A stretch of DNA of 42,587 nucleotides, from assembly GCA_001465015.1 (NCBI GenBank), contig LNEO01000076.1, positions 1-42,587 of the forward strand, written 5' to 3'. The notes under the pieces are model-generated. The model saw only the letters and a program-made list of their open reading frames with translations, had not been told where the DNA came from and did not search any database. Below are positions 15,139-23,763 of this stretch, piece by piece. How positions within the stretch are numbered: the first letter of the stretch is position 1; each line of letters opens with the position of its first letter. The position numbers and the translations under genes are program-made. The stretch is from Deltaproteobacteria bacterium Ga0077539 (GTDB lineage Bacteria > Myxococcota_A > Polyangia > Polyangiales > Ga0077539).

Positions 15139-16095
15139 ATGCAAGACGAGCGCGACGTGTTGCTGGGGCTCTATCGGCAAATGGTCCTGATCCGACGCTT
15201 CGAAGAAGCTTCGGCGAAGGCCTATTCGCAGGGGAAGATCGGGGGATTTCTTCACCTCTACATCGGTCAGGAGGCCTGCGCCGTCGGCGCGCTCGCTGCC
15301 CTCGAGAAGCGCGACTACGTCGTGACGACGTATCGCGATCACGCTCAGGCGCTCATCCGTGGGACGAGCGCTCGGGCGTGCATGGCGGAGATGTTCGGCA
15401 AGGTCACGGGCTGCTCCAAGGGCCTCGGCGGGAGCATGCACTTCTTCGACGCCGAGAACCGAATGCTCGGAGGACACGGGATCGTGGGCGGACATGTTCC
15501 GCTCGCGGCGGGCGCTGCGTTCGCGAGCAAATATCGCGGCGATGGCGCGGTGGCCGTGTGCTTCTTCGGCGAGGGGTCGGCCACGATCGGCGCGTTCTCC
15601 GAGGCGCTCAACCTCGCGGCGCTGTGGAAGCTCCCGATCGTCTTCATCTGCGAGAACAACGAGTACTCGATGGGCACGCCGCTCGAACGCTCGCTCGCGG
15701 TCGCGGACGTGAGCCAGAAGGCGCTCTCGGTCGGCATCGAGCGCGATCGGTTTCGCTGCACGGACGTGCTCGAGGTGCGCGATCGCGTCGCGGTCGCCGT
15801 CAAGCGCGCCCGAGAGAAGAACGAGCCGACGCTCATCGAGGCGCTCACGTACCGCTATCGCGGACACTCGATGTCGGACCCTGGTAAGTACCGAACGCAA
15901 GACGAGATCGAGGCGCGAAAGAAAGACGATCCGATCGCGCGCGCCGAGGCGTCGCTGCGAGGGATGGGAGCGAGCGACGACGAGCTCGCGAAGATCAACG
16001 CGTCGGTCGAAGCAGAGGTCGAGGACTGCGTGAAGTTCGCGGACGAGAGCGCAGAGCCCGACGAGTCGCTGATCGAAGCGTTCAACTACGCGTAA
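15139..16095 (+). CDS. pdhA: Pyruvate dehydrogenase E1 component, alpha subunit
   Basis: This 318-aa protein starts at ATG 15139. It decarboxylates pyruvate with thiamine diphosphate and, together with E1 beta, passes the acetyl group to the lipoyl arm of E2. Visible family features are F-L-H-L-Y-I-G-Q-E-A, T-T-Y-R-D-H-A-Q-A-L, K-G-L-G-G-S-M-H-F-F and H-G-I-V-G-G-H. The ThDP/Mg site begins at G-E-G-S-A-T-I-G-A-F and ends at E-N-N. Y-R-Y-R-G-H-S-M-S-D-P is the phosphorylation-loop equivalent. Acetoin dehydrogenase alpha subunits are close relatives, but with E1 beta and E2 directly downstream and no acetoin genes, pyruvate is the likely substrate. The next gene follows after 25 bp. Confidence 0.93.
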   Translation: MQDERDVLLGLYRQMVLIRRFEEASAKAYSQGKIGGFLHLYIGQEACAVGALAALEKRDYVVTTYRDHAQALIRGTSARACMAEMFGKVTGCSKGLGGSMHFFDAENRMLGGHGIVGGHVPLAAGAAFASKYRGDGAVAVCFFGEGSATIGAFSEALNLAALWKLPIVFICENNEYSMGTPLERSLAVADVSQKALSVGIERDRFRCTDVLEVRDRVAVAVKRAREKNEPTLIEALTYRYRGHSMSDPGKYRTQDEIEARKKDDPIARAEASLRGMGASDDELAKINASVEAEVEDCVKFADESAEPDESLIEAFNYA

Positions 16096-16120
16096 CGGAC
16101 GGGAGACGGTGGAGAGTCCA

Positions 16121-17101
16121 ATGCGAGAGCTGAGATATCGCGAGGCCCTTCGCGAAGCGATGGCCGAAGAGATGGAGCGCGACGAGCGCGTCTTCATCAT
16201 GGGCGAAGAGGTCGGGCACTATCAGGGCGCGTACAAGGTCACCGAGGGCCTGCTCGCGCGCTTCGGTGAAAAGCGCGTGATCGACACGCCGATTGCAGAA
16301 GAAGGCTTCGCCGGGATCGCGGTCGGCGCGGCGATGGTGGGCCTGCGTCCCATCGTCGAGTTCATGACGTGGAACTTCTCTGCCGTGGCCTTCGACCAGA
16401 TCCTCTCGCACGCCTCGAAGCTGCGGCAGATGTCTGGCGGGCAGTTCACGGTTCCGATCGTGTTTCGCGGTCCCAACGGGGCGGCGAAGCAGACCGGGGC
16501 GCAGCACTCGCACGCGATGGAGACGTTTTACGCGCAGATCCCTGGCATCAAGGTGGTCGTGCCCGCGACCGTGGCGGACGCCAAGGGCCTGATGAAGGCG
16601 GCGATCCGCGACGAAAACCCAGTCCTCGTCCTCGAGGACGAGCGGCTGTACGGGACCAAGGGCGAGGTGCCCGACGGCGATCACGTGGCGCCCTTTGGCG
16701 TCGCGGCCGTGCGTCGCGCAGGCGAAGACGTCACGCTCGCGACGTGGGGAAAGATGCTCTTGCCCTGCCTCGACGCGGCCGAGCAGCTCGCCAAGGGCGG
16801 CGGTCCGTCGTGCGAGGTGATCGACCTACGGACGTTGCGGCCGCTCGATCACCACACGGTCGTCGAGAGCGTTCGAAAGACCGGGCGGCTCGTCGTCGTG
16901 CACGAGGCCTGGCCCTACGGCGGCCCTGGAGCAGAGCTCGTCGATCGCGTGCAGCGCGAGGCGTTCGACGCGCTCGACGCGCCGGTGCTTCGCTGCACCG
17001 GTCGCGACGCGTCGATGCCTTACAACAAGAAGCTCGAGGACCTGACGATCCCCGACGCGAAGACGGTGCTCGCCGCGGTGCGGGCCGTGATGGCCTACTG
17101 A
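16121..17101 (+). CDS. pdhB: Pyruvate dehydrogenase E1 component, beta subunit
   Basis: This 326-aa protein starts at ATG 16121 (MRELRYREALREAMAEEM); an in-frame GTG at 16109 would add four residues. The transketolase-like pyrimidine-binding domain carries D-E-R-V-F-I-M-G-E-E-V-G, D-T-P-I-A-E-E-G-F-A-G and E-F-M-T-W-N-F. The C-terminal transketolase domain follows, with V-I-D-L-R-T-L-R-P-L-D and H-E-A-W. It forms the E1 heterotetramer with the product of the preceding gene. There is a 12-bp gap to the E2 gene. Length and motifs are normal for the family. Confidence 0.94.
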   Translation: MRELRYREALREAMAEEMERDERVFIMGEEVGHYQGAYKVTEGLLARFGEKRVIDTPIAEEGFAGIAVGAAMVGLRPIVEFMTWNFSAVAFDQILSHASKLRQMSGGQFTVPIVFRGPNGAAKQTGAQHSHAMETFYAQIPGIKVVVPATVADAKGLMKAAIRDENPVLVLEDERLYGTKGEVPDGDHVAPFGVAAVRRAGEDVTLATWGKMLLPCLDAAEQLAKGGGPSCEVIDLRTLRPLDHHTVVESVRKTGRLVVVHEAWPYGGPGAELVDRVQREAFDALDAPVLRCTGRDASMPYNKKLEDLTIPDAKTVLAAVRAVMAY

Positions 17102-17113
17102 GGGAGACCGACC

Positions 17114-18487
17114 GTGGCGAAGATCATCGATCTACCGAAGCTGAGCCCGACGATGGAAGAGGGGACCCTCGTCCGTTGGGCGAAGAACGAAGGCGACAGC
17201 ATCAACGTCGACGACCTGCTCGCAGAGGTCGAGACCGACAAAGCGACGATGGAGTTTCGCGCGTTCGACAAAGGAACGCTGCTGAAGAAGCTCGTCGGCG
17301 AGGGACAGACCGCGAAGCTCGGCCAACCCGTGGCGATCTTCGGAGCTCCGGGCGAGGACATCAGCGCGCTCGTCGCCAGCGTCGGGGCAGCGTCGCAGAG
17401 CGCAGCAGCGCCGAGCGCGCCGACGCAAACGCCAGCGCCGGCGCCCACCGCCGCACCCGCGGCTGCGCAGGCGTCGCCCGCCCCCGTCGTCGAAGCGCGT
17501 CCGGCTCCGTCGGGCCCTGCGGCGGACACGATCTCGCCCACCGCGGGGATCGCGGGGCTGGTCTTGCTCGCGCCCAAGCGCGACGTCACTTCGGTCCCCG
17601 CAGGAACGCCCGGTGGCCCGAGCTCACCCCGCGTGCGAAAGCTCGCCCGCGAGCGCGGCCTGGACATCGAGCGCATCGTCGGAACCGGCGAAAACGGCAG
17701 GATTACCGCGGCGGACGTCGAGCGCGCCCCCCGCGCGAGCGCAGCGCACGACGCGCCGGCGCCCGCGGTCGCGACCGGTCTGACGACCGCGCGTCGCGAG
17801 AGCGAAGTGAAGCCCGCGTCGCAGATGCGAAAGGCGATCGCGCGCAGGCTCGTCGAGTCCAAGCAAACGGTCCCGCATTTCTATCTCGAGGCCGAGCTCG
17901 ACGTCGAAGCGCTGCTCGCGCTTCGCGAACAGATGAACGAAGGCGTCGATCCGCAGAAGGCCGTGAAGGTCTCGGTCAACGACCTGTTCATCAAGGCGTG
18001 CGCGCTCGCGCTCAACGCCGTTCCTGCGTCGAACGCCTCGTGGATCGACGGCAACATGGTGCAGCACCATCGCGTCGACATCTCGGTGGCGGTCGCGGTC
18101 GAGGACGGCCTCGTGACGCCCGTCGTGCGCGACGCCGATCGCAAGACGGTCTCCGCGATCTCCGCGGAGGTTCGCGAGCTCGCGGGCCGCGCGCGGGCCA
18201 AGAAGCTCAAGCCCGAAGAGATGCAGGGGGGAGTGTTCTCGATCTCGAACCTGGGGATGTTCGGGATCGATCGCTTCGCCGCGGTGATCAATCCGCCAGA
18301 GGGCATGATCCTCGCGGTCGGTCAGGCGAGGGATGTTCCGGTCATCAAGGCCGGGGCGCTGGCGCCGGGCAAGCGCTGCTCGGTCACGCTCTCGTGCGAT
18401 CACCGCGTGGTGGACGGGGCGCTGGGCGCGCAGTTTCTACAAGCGTTGCGCGCGCTCGTCGAAAAGCCTGTGAAAATCCTGCTCTGA
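17114..18487 (+). CDS. pdhC: Dihydrolipoamide acetyltransferase (E2) of pyruvate dehydrogenase
   Basis: This 457-aa protein starts at GTG 17114, with GGGAG upstream. It contains one N-terminal lipoyl domain (residues 1-75) with the lipoylated lysine K43 in E-T-D-K-A-T-M-E-F. An Ala/Pro-rich swinging linker follows at about 95-140. The peripheral-subunit-binding domain has P-R-V-R-K-L-A-R-E-R-G and G-T-G-E-N-G-R-I. The C-terminal catalytic core ends with D-H-R-V-V-D-G-A, which includes the catalytic His. It moves the acetyl group to CoA. The E3 gene that completes the complex is not here and must lie elsewhere, as is common. Confidence 0.95.
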   Translation: MAKIIDLPKLSPTMEEGTLVRWAKNEGDSINVDDLLAEVETDKATMEFRAFDKGTLLKKLVGEGQTAKLGQPVAIFGAPGEDISALVASVGAASQSAAAPSAPTQTPAPAPTAAPAAAQASPAPVVEARPAPSGPAADTISPTAGIAGLVLLAPKRDVTSVPAGTPGGPSSPRVRKLARERGLDIERIVGTGENGRITAADVERAPRASAAHDAPAPAVATGLTTARRESEVKPASQMRKAIARRLVESKQTVPHFYLEAELDVEALLALREQMNEGVDPQKAVKVSVNDLFIKACALALNAVPASNASWIDGNMVQHHRVDISVAVAVEDGLVTPVVRDADRKTVSAISAEVRELAGRARAKKLKPEEMQGGVFSISNLGMFGIDRFAAVINPPEGMILAVGQARDVPVIKAGALAPGKRCSVTLSCDHRVVDGALGAQFLQALRALVEKPVKILL

Positions 18488-18525
18488 TCGTTTCGACCGC
18501 CGCCCGGTTGGCTCGACGAATCCGC

Positions 18526-18540
18526 GCGCTCGGCGAGCGC
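18526..18540 (+). other. Short hairpin after the pyruvate dehydrogenase genes
   Basis: GCGCTC (18526-18531) and GAGCGC (18535-18540) form a perfect 6-bp stem with a 3-base loop, about 40 bases past the E2 stop. There is no T-run, so it is at best a weak or factor-dependent end of transcript. Confidence 0.25.
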
Positions 18541-18591
18541 CTCGGACGCAATTGAGCTATGCTCTCGCAGCTCACGGAGGCAAACGCTCTC

Positions 18592-18975
18592 ATGACTGGC
18601 CTGTGTCGACTGTTTCTCTCGCAAGAGGCCCTCGATCTTTGGCTCGGCGATGGTCGCGCGAAGATCGACGGAGAAGAGCTCCTCGACACGAAGACCGGTC
18701 AGAAATTTCGTTTGATTACTGGGGTGCGTTTCGTCTCCGAGGTCACCGGCGCGCCGGACACCGCCCAGCTCGTGGGCAAGGTGAAGGACGCTGAACAACT
18801 CGAGGCGCTCAAGGCCGAGCTCATGAGCGGCAGCGTGATCCTCGGGGAGAACGCCTACGAGGTTCAAGAAGGGTTCGTCGGCACGCCCGAGGTCATCGCT
18901 GACGCGCCGAAGCCGAAGCCGCGCGCCGCGACGATCGCGTCGCTTCAGGCGTTTTTCTTGAACAACGTCAAGTAG
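18592..18975 (+). CDS. Unknown 127-aa protein ahead of the heme genes
   Basis: I do not recognise this protein. ATG 18592 follows GGAGG (18576-18580) at 11 bases, a little long; an ATG at 18559 would add 11 residues but has no ribosome-binding site. The product is soluble, with alternating charged and hydrophobic stretches and no membrane segment or signal peptide. It ends in a Pro/Lys linker (DAPKPKPRAA) and a short hydrophobic tail (SLQAFFLNNVK). Only 8 bp separate it from the HemX/CcsA-like gene, so it probably belongs to the heme operon. Codon use matches its neighbours. Confidence 0.75.
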   Translation: MTGLCRLFLSQEALDLWLGDGRAKIDGEELLDTKTGQKFRLITGVRFVSEVTGAPDTAQLVGKVKDAEQLEALKAELMSGSVILGENAYEVQEGFVGTPEVIADAPKPKPRAATIASLQAFFLNNVK

Positions 18976-18983
18976 TTACGTTT

Positions 18984-19763
18984 GTGAGCGACGTCCTCTT
19001 CTCCACGACTGCTGCGGCCTACGCGGTCGCGTGCGTCTTGTGGTTGGTCTACCTGCGGGGAGGAGAGGCGCCGGCGGTCGCGCGGGCGCCGTGGGCGCTC
19101 GGCATCGGCGTGGCCGCTCATCTGCTGCGAGACGGGCTTCGCTGGGGGCTCGAGGGCGTCGCGCCGTCCGCTGGGATCGGGCCGACGCTCTCTACGCTCG
19201 CGCTCGCGATCGCGACGGCGATGCTCCTCTTGCGGCGCGCGGGCCCGCGGGTCGACGTGATCGCGGGCTTCGCGCTCCCCGTCGCGCTCGGAATGTTGTT
19301 GGCCTCTCGCGTGGTGCACAGCGGCGGCACTCCATCGGGCGCGACGTTCGTCGTGCACGTGCTGACCAACACGCTCGGCGTCGCGGCGGCGATCGTGGCG
19401 TGCGCCGTGGCGATCGCGTACCTGCTGCTCGAGCGCCAGGTGAAGGCCAAGCGGCTCGGAGTGCTCTTTCGGCGGCTTCCGTCGCTCGATCAGCTCGAGA
19501 CGCTCTCTGCGCGAAGCGTGTATGTCGCGATCCCTGCGTTGACGGTGGGGATCATCACCGGGCACGTCGTCGCGGCGCGCTCGGGGCGCGCTTCGGGTCT
19601 TCCGTGGCAGCAGCTCTTCGCCATGTCGACGTGGGTCGTGTTCGTCGTGCTGGCGGTCCTTCGCGCGCTCGGCGCGTGGCGAGGTCGTCGCGCGATGCTC
19701 GGAACGCTGGCGGGAGGCGCGGCGCTCTTGCTCACGCTCGCGATCTACGCGAGGAGGGGCTGA
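18984..19763 (+). CDS. HemX/CcsA-like cytochrome c assembly membrane protein
   Basis: This 259-aa protein starts at GTG 18984 and has about eight hydrophobic segments. It resembles the CcsA/CcmC/HemX family (cytochrome c assembly protein), including a V-V-H-V-L-T-N-T-L-G segment with a conserved-type histidine and another near A-A-H-L-L. Known CcsA proteins handle heme for cytochrome c maturation; HemX proteins sit beside hemA and affect glutamyl-tRNA reductase levels. The placement directly before hemA (3 bp) favours a HemX-like role. The W-rich heme-binding loop of true CcsA is not evident. Confidence 0.8.
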   Translation: MSDVLFSTTAAAYAVACVLWLVYLRGGEAPAVARAPWALGIGVAAHLLRDGLRWGLEGVAPSAGIGPTLSTLALAIATAMLLLRRAGPRVDVIAGFALPVALGMLLASRVVHSGGTPSGATFVVHVLTNTLGVAAAIVACAVAIAYLLLERQVKAKRLGVLFRRLPSLDQLETLSARSVYVAIPALTVGIITGHVVAARSGRASGLPWQQLFAMSTWVVFVVLAVLRALGAWRGRRAMLGTLAGGAALLLTLAIYARRG

Positions 19764-19766
19764 GTC

Positions 19767-21059
19767 TTGTCACGGACGTCGATCGTCGTCGTCGGGCTCA
19801 GTCATCGCACCGCCCCGGTCGAGCTGCGCGAACAGCTCGCGGTGCCGCTCGACTCGCTCGGGGCGACGGCCAAGGAGATCGCCGCCCTTCCTGGCGTGCG
19901 CGAGGCGATGTTGGTGGCGACGTGCAACCGCGTCGAGGCCTACGTCGCGTGCGAGAGCGCGACGCGGTCTGTCGAGGCGCTGCGGGGCTTCTTCGCGGGG
20001 CGAGCGCCTGGCTCTGCAGTGGGCGACTGCCTCTACGAGTACGCGGACGAGAGCGCGGTGCGACACGTGTTTCGCGTCGCGTCGAGCCTGGACTCGATGG
20101 TGGTGGGCGAGCCGCAGATCCTCGGGCAAGTCAAAGAGGCGTACGCCGCGGCGGACAGCGCGGGCGCGCTCGGGCCGACGCTGAGGCGCGCGATTTCGCG
20201 GGCGTTTTCTGCGGCCAAACGCGTTCGGACCGAGACTGGGATCGCGACGGGACGCGTGTCGGTCGCGAGCGTCGCGGTCGACCTCGCCACGCAGATCTTC
20301 GGCACGCTCGCCGCGCGTCGCGTCCTGCTCCTCGGCGCGGGAAAGATGGCGCTCGGCGCCGCGCGCGCGCTCGTCGTGCAGGGCGCGAAGCTCTCGATCG
20401 CCAATCGCAGCTACGAGAAGGCCGCGGAGCTCGCGCGCGCACGCGCGGCGGACGCGCACCCGCTCGAAGACCTCCCCCTGTTGCTCACGGCGGCCGACGT
20501 CGTTGTGTGCTCGACCGGCGCGTCTCGCTACGTCTTGACCGTCGAGGACGCCAAGGCGGCGATGAAGGTCCGCAGAGGACGGCCGCTGTTCGTGGTGGAC
20601 ATCGCTGTTCCTCGCAACGTCGACCCGAGGATCAACGACCTGGACGGCGTGTATCTGTACGACGTCGACGACCTCGAGCGAGAGGTCGCGAGGGCGCTGT
20701 CGCTGCGCGGCGGATCGCTGCAGCAGGCCGAGAAGATCGTCGACGAAGAGCTGACGGCGTTCGAGCGTGATCGCCGCACGCAGGCCGGGGCGGGGCCGAC
20801 CATCGCCGCGCTGCGCGAGCACTTTCGAAGCACCATGCGCGCCGAGCTCGAGCGGTCTCTGTCGACGAAGCTCAAGCACCTCGGCGATGCCGAACGCGCC
20901 GCGCTCGAGGCGGCGCTCGACGCGGCGGTCAACAAGCTGTTGCACGCGCCGACCGTCGCGCTTCGCTCGCAAGCCGCGACAGAGGACGGCGAGGCGATGG
21001 CCGCGGTCGTACGAGCGCTCTTTCGACTGCCCGAAGCGGACCCGGGCGACGAGCGTTGA
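19767..21059 (+). CDS. hemA: Glutamyl-tRNA reductase
   Basis: This 430-aa enzyme reduces glutamyl-tRNA to glutamate-1-semialdehyde, the first step of the C5 tetrapyrrole pathway. The start is an uncommon TTG at 19767, supported by AGGAGGGG seven bases upstream and by the alignment-typical beginning I-V-V-V-G-L-S-H-R-T-A-P-V-E-L-R-E. The catalytic cysteine is C53 in A-T-C-N-R-V-E. G-E-P-Q-I-L-G-Q-V-K-E-A-Y follows. An NADPH-binding segment contains L-L-G-A-G-K-M, and a C-terminal dimerisation helix closes the protein. The TTG start may keep expression low, sensible for a rate-limiting step. Confidence 0.96.
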   Translation: MSRTSIVVVGLSHRTAPVELREQLAVPLDSLGATAKEIAALPGVREAMLVATCNRVEAYVACESATRSVEALRGFFAGRAPGSAVGDCLYEYADESAVRHVFRVASSLDSMVVGEPQILGQVKEAYAAADSAGALGPTLRRAISRAFSAAKRVRTETGIATGRVSVASVAVDLATQIFGTLAARRVLLLGAGKMALGAARALVVQGAKLSIANRSYEKAAELARARAADAHPLEDLPLLLTAADVVVCSTGASRYVLTVEDAKAAMKVRRGRPLFVVDIAVPRNVDPRINDLDGVYLYDVDDLEREVARALSLRGGSLQQAEKIVDEELTAFERDRRTQAGAGPTIAALREHFRSTMRAELERSLSTKLKHLGDAERAALEAALDAAVNKLLHAPTVALRSQAATEDGEAMAAVVRALFRLPEADPGDER

Positions 21060-21102
21060 ACCATCGGCACACACAATCGAGTCCGCTCCGAGGCACTGAG
21101 TC

Positions 21103-22020
21103 ATGGCCGTAATGTTTCGCGTCGCAACGAGGAGGAGCGCGCTCGCGCTCGCGCAGACGCGCTGGGTGATCGAGCAGTACCGATCGATGAACAGCTGGTT
21201 CGCGTACATGGAGAACCAGATCGTCACCGAGGGGGATCGCGTGCAGGACCGACCGCTCTACGAAGTGGGCGGCAAGGGGCTCTTCGTGAAGGAGCTCGAG
21301 CGCGCGCTGCTCGACGAGGAGGCGGAGATCGCTGTCCACTCGATGAAGGACCTTCCCGGGACGTTGGCGCCCGGCCTCGCGGTGATGGCCGTGCCGCCCC
21401 GCGAGAGCCCGTGGGATCTGTTGCTCACGCGAGACAAGCGTTCGCTCTCGGAGCTCCCGAAGAACGCCCGCGTCGGAACGACGTCGCTTCGTCGGCAGCT
21501 CCAGCTCCGCGAGGCCCGGAGCGACCTCGAGTTCATCCCGCTGCGCGGCAACATCGACACGCGATTGCGCAGGCTAGAAGCTGGGGATTTCGACGCGATC
21601 GTCCTGGCCGAAGCCGGCGTTCGCAGGCTCGGTCTGACCGTGAAGGCCGTCTCGCTCGAGCGAGAGTTGGTCCCGGCGATCGGCCAGGGCGCGCTCGCGA
21701 TCGAGGGGTCTCCCTCGCTCTTGGCCTCGGGAAATCCACCGATCGACGCCTTCGTGCGCTCGCTCGATCACGCAGATACGCACCTCGAGACAAACGCCGA
21801 GCGGGCGGTCCAACGAGCGCTCGGCGCCGATTGCGTGACGCCCGTCGGCGCGCACGCGCAGATCGATCACGCGGATCGGATCCTCGAAATCGCGGGATTT
21901 CTCGCGTCCAACGACGGCAAGCGCTGCGTTCGCGCGCGCGTCGCCGGCGGCGTTCACGAGCACGAGAAGCTCGGTCAGGCGCTCGCCGAAGAGCTTCGAC
22001 GAGCGCTCGACGCTTCTTGA
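21103..22020 (+). CDS. hemC: Hydroxymethylbilane synthase (porphobilinogen deaminase)
   Basis: This 305-aa enzyme joins four porphobilinogens into hydroxymethylbilane. Family motifs are R-V-A-T-R-R-S-A-L-A-L-A-Q-T, G-G-K-G-L-F-V-K-E-L-E, and H-S-M-K-D-L-P with the catalytic Asp (D83). G-T-T-S-L-R-R and P-L-R-G-N-I-D-T-R follow, then G-Q-G-A-L-A-I-E. C244 in G-A-D-C-V-T-P-V-G-A is placed to hold the dipyrromethane cofactor. A segment near residues 27-37 (RSMNSWFAYME) differs from typical enzymes, where this region leads to a short loop. It follows hemA after 43 bp. hemB and hemD are not in the window. Confidence 0.95.
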   Translation: MAVMFRVATRRSALALAQTRWVIEQYRSMNSWFAYMENQIVTEGDRVQDRPLYEVGGKGLFVKELERALLDEEAEIAVHSMKDLPGTLAPGLAVMAVPPRESPWDLLLTRDKRSLSELPKNARVGTTSLRRQLQLREARSDLEFIPLRGNIDTRLRRLEAGDFDAIVLAEAGVRRLGLTVKAVSLERELVPAIGQGALAIEGSPSLLASGNPPIDAFVRSLDHADTHLETNAERAVQRALGADCVTPVGAHAQIDHADRILEIAGFLASNDGKRCVRARVAGGVHEHEKLGQALAEELRRALDAS

Positions 22021-22027
22021 CGAGCGG

Positions 22028-22270
22028 TCAGCGCGCGGGGGGCGCGGGCTCGATGGATTGGCGCTTCGGCCGCGAAACGTGCGGCTTCGGAGCGCCTAGG
22101 CAGCGCTCGAGGTCACGGACGTACACGCCGTACAGGACGTCGGTGCCACGCAGCACCAGGGCCACGGCGAACACTTCGAGGCCCTCGATGCCCGCGAGGT
22201 CCTCGACGGTGAACAGCCCCGGAAGGGGCGTCCACGACGCGTCGATTCGAATCGGTGGGCGGCGGATCAT
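22028..22270 (-). CDS. Small unknown protein (80 aa)
   Basis: I do not recognise this protein. Codon use is strongly GC3-biased, like real genes here, and the sequence has ordinary hydrophobic patterning (for example VEDLAGIEGLEVFAVALVL) followed by a basic Pro-rich tail. The ribosome-binding site is weak (GAGAG nine bases before ATG 22270). It runs convergently to hemC with a 7-bp gap. It might instead be a remnant of a longer gene. Shadow coding is less likely because no gene lies opposite. Confidence 0.45.
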   Translation of the reverse strand: MIRRPPIRIDASWTPLPGLFTVEDLAGIEGLEVFAVALVLRGTDVLYGVYVRDLERCLGAPKPHVSRPKRQSIEPAPPAR

Positions 22271-22443
22271 GGTGGTTGACTCTCTTTGTTGTGAGCAGAA
22301 GCAGTCGCGTTTCGTTCATTGCAACGATGGGGCCGACTGTCGAGCGTTGGATGTCCTCGGTTCGTGTTAGCCTTGGATTTGTTCGCATCGAGCCGCGATC
22401 GTGTTCGCACGAATGGCTGGGCTGCGAACGGACGTCAGGTCGA

Positions 22444-22457
22444 GTCACCACGGTGAC
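22444..22457. promoter_or_regulatory. Inverted repeat upstream of the mreB promoter
   Basis: GTCACC (22444-22449) and GGTGAC (22452-22457) are perfect 6-bp inverted repeats separated by two bases. The site lies 55 bp before the -35 box, a position where activators often bind. No regulator can be named. Confidence 0.35.
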
Positions 22458-22511
22458 GGTGTGGCGCTGCTGTCGTGCTCACCGGGTGTTTCTGGCGTTC
22501 GATGCGTGTGG

Positions 22512-22540
22512 TTGCCGGTCGGAGAGCGCGCTGATATAGA
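22512..22540 (+). promoter_or_regulatory. Sigma-70-type promoter of mreB
   Basis: TTGCCG (22512-22517, four of six) and TATAGA (22535-22540, four of six) are separated by exactly 17 bases. Transcription would begin near 22547, about 145 bases before ATG 22692. Confidence 0.55.
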
Positions 22541-22691
22541 CCCTCGCTCTCACTTCGGCATCGAGGTGACAGAAGCCACGGAGCGGTGAGACGATCAAAA
22601 AAACCTGGAGTTGCGTGGAGTTTCCCCTGTTCATGCCCGCATGTTGGTGCGCCGGCGCGCGGCGCGTTGTCTCGCCGTCTGGAGGCAGTAG

Positions 22692-23726
<1,035 letters not shown>

Positions 23727-23763
23727 TCGTATTCGCAGCGGGGCTTCGGGTTGGCGAGCCGCT

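Larger units (their letters stand above)
22271..22691. other. 421-bp regulatory region upstream of mreB
   Basis: No gene is seen. Base composition is visibly less GC-rich than the flanks. The stretch holds the likely mreB promoter (22512-22540), an inverted repeat (22444-22457), and a leader of about 145 bases with an A-run (AAAAAA near 22597) and GGAGG six bases before the mreB ATG. Confidence 0.7.

Noticed and set aside
13597..16200. 867-codon open frame on the minus strand
   Set aside because: It lies across a signal-peptide protein and pdhA, both convincing on the plus strand. The translation is Arg/Glu/Ala-rich without any domain pattern, a high-GC shadow.
15139..18487. Acetoin dehydrogenase or branched-chain 2-oxoacid dehydrogenase cluster
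   Set aside because: These are related complexes, but there are no acetoin or branched-chain genes nearby and the subunit organisation is that of pyruvate dehydrogenase. A branched-chain role is not fully excluded without a tree.
23727..23763. Terminator between mreB and the broken gene
   Set aside because: A partial GC stem is present, but it has a bulge and no T-run in either direction.
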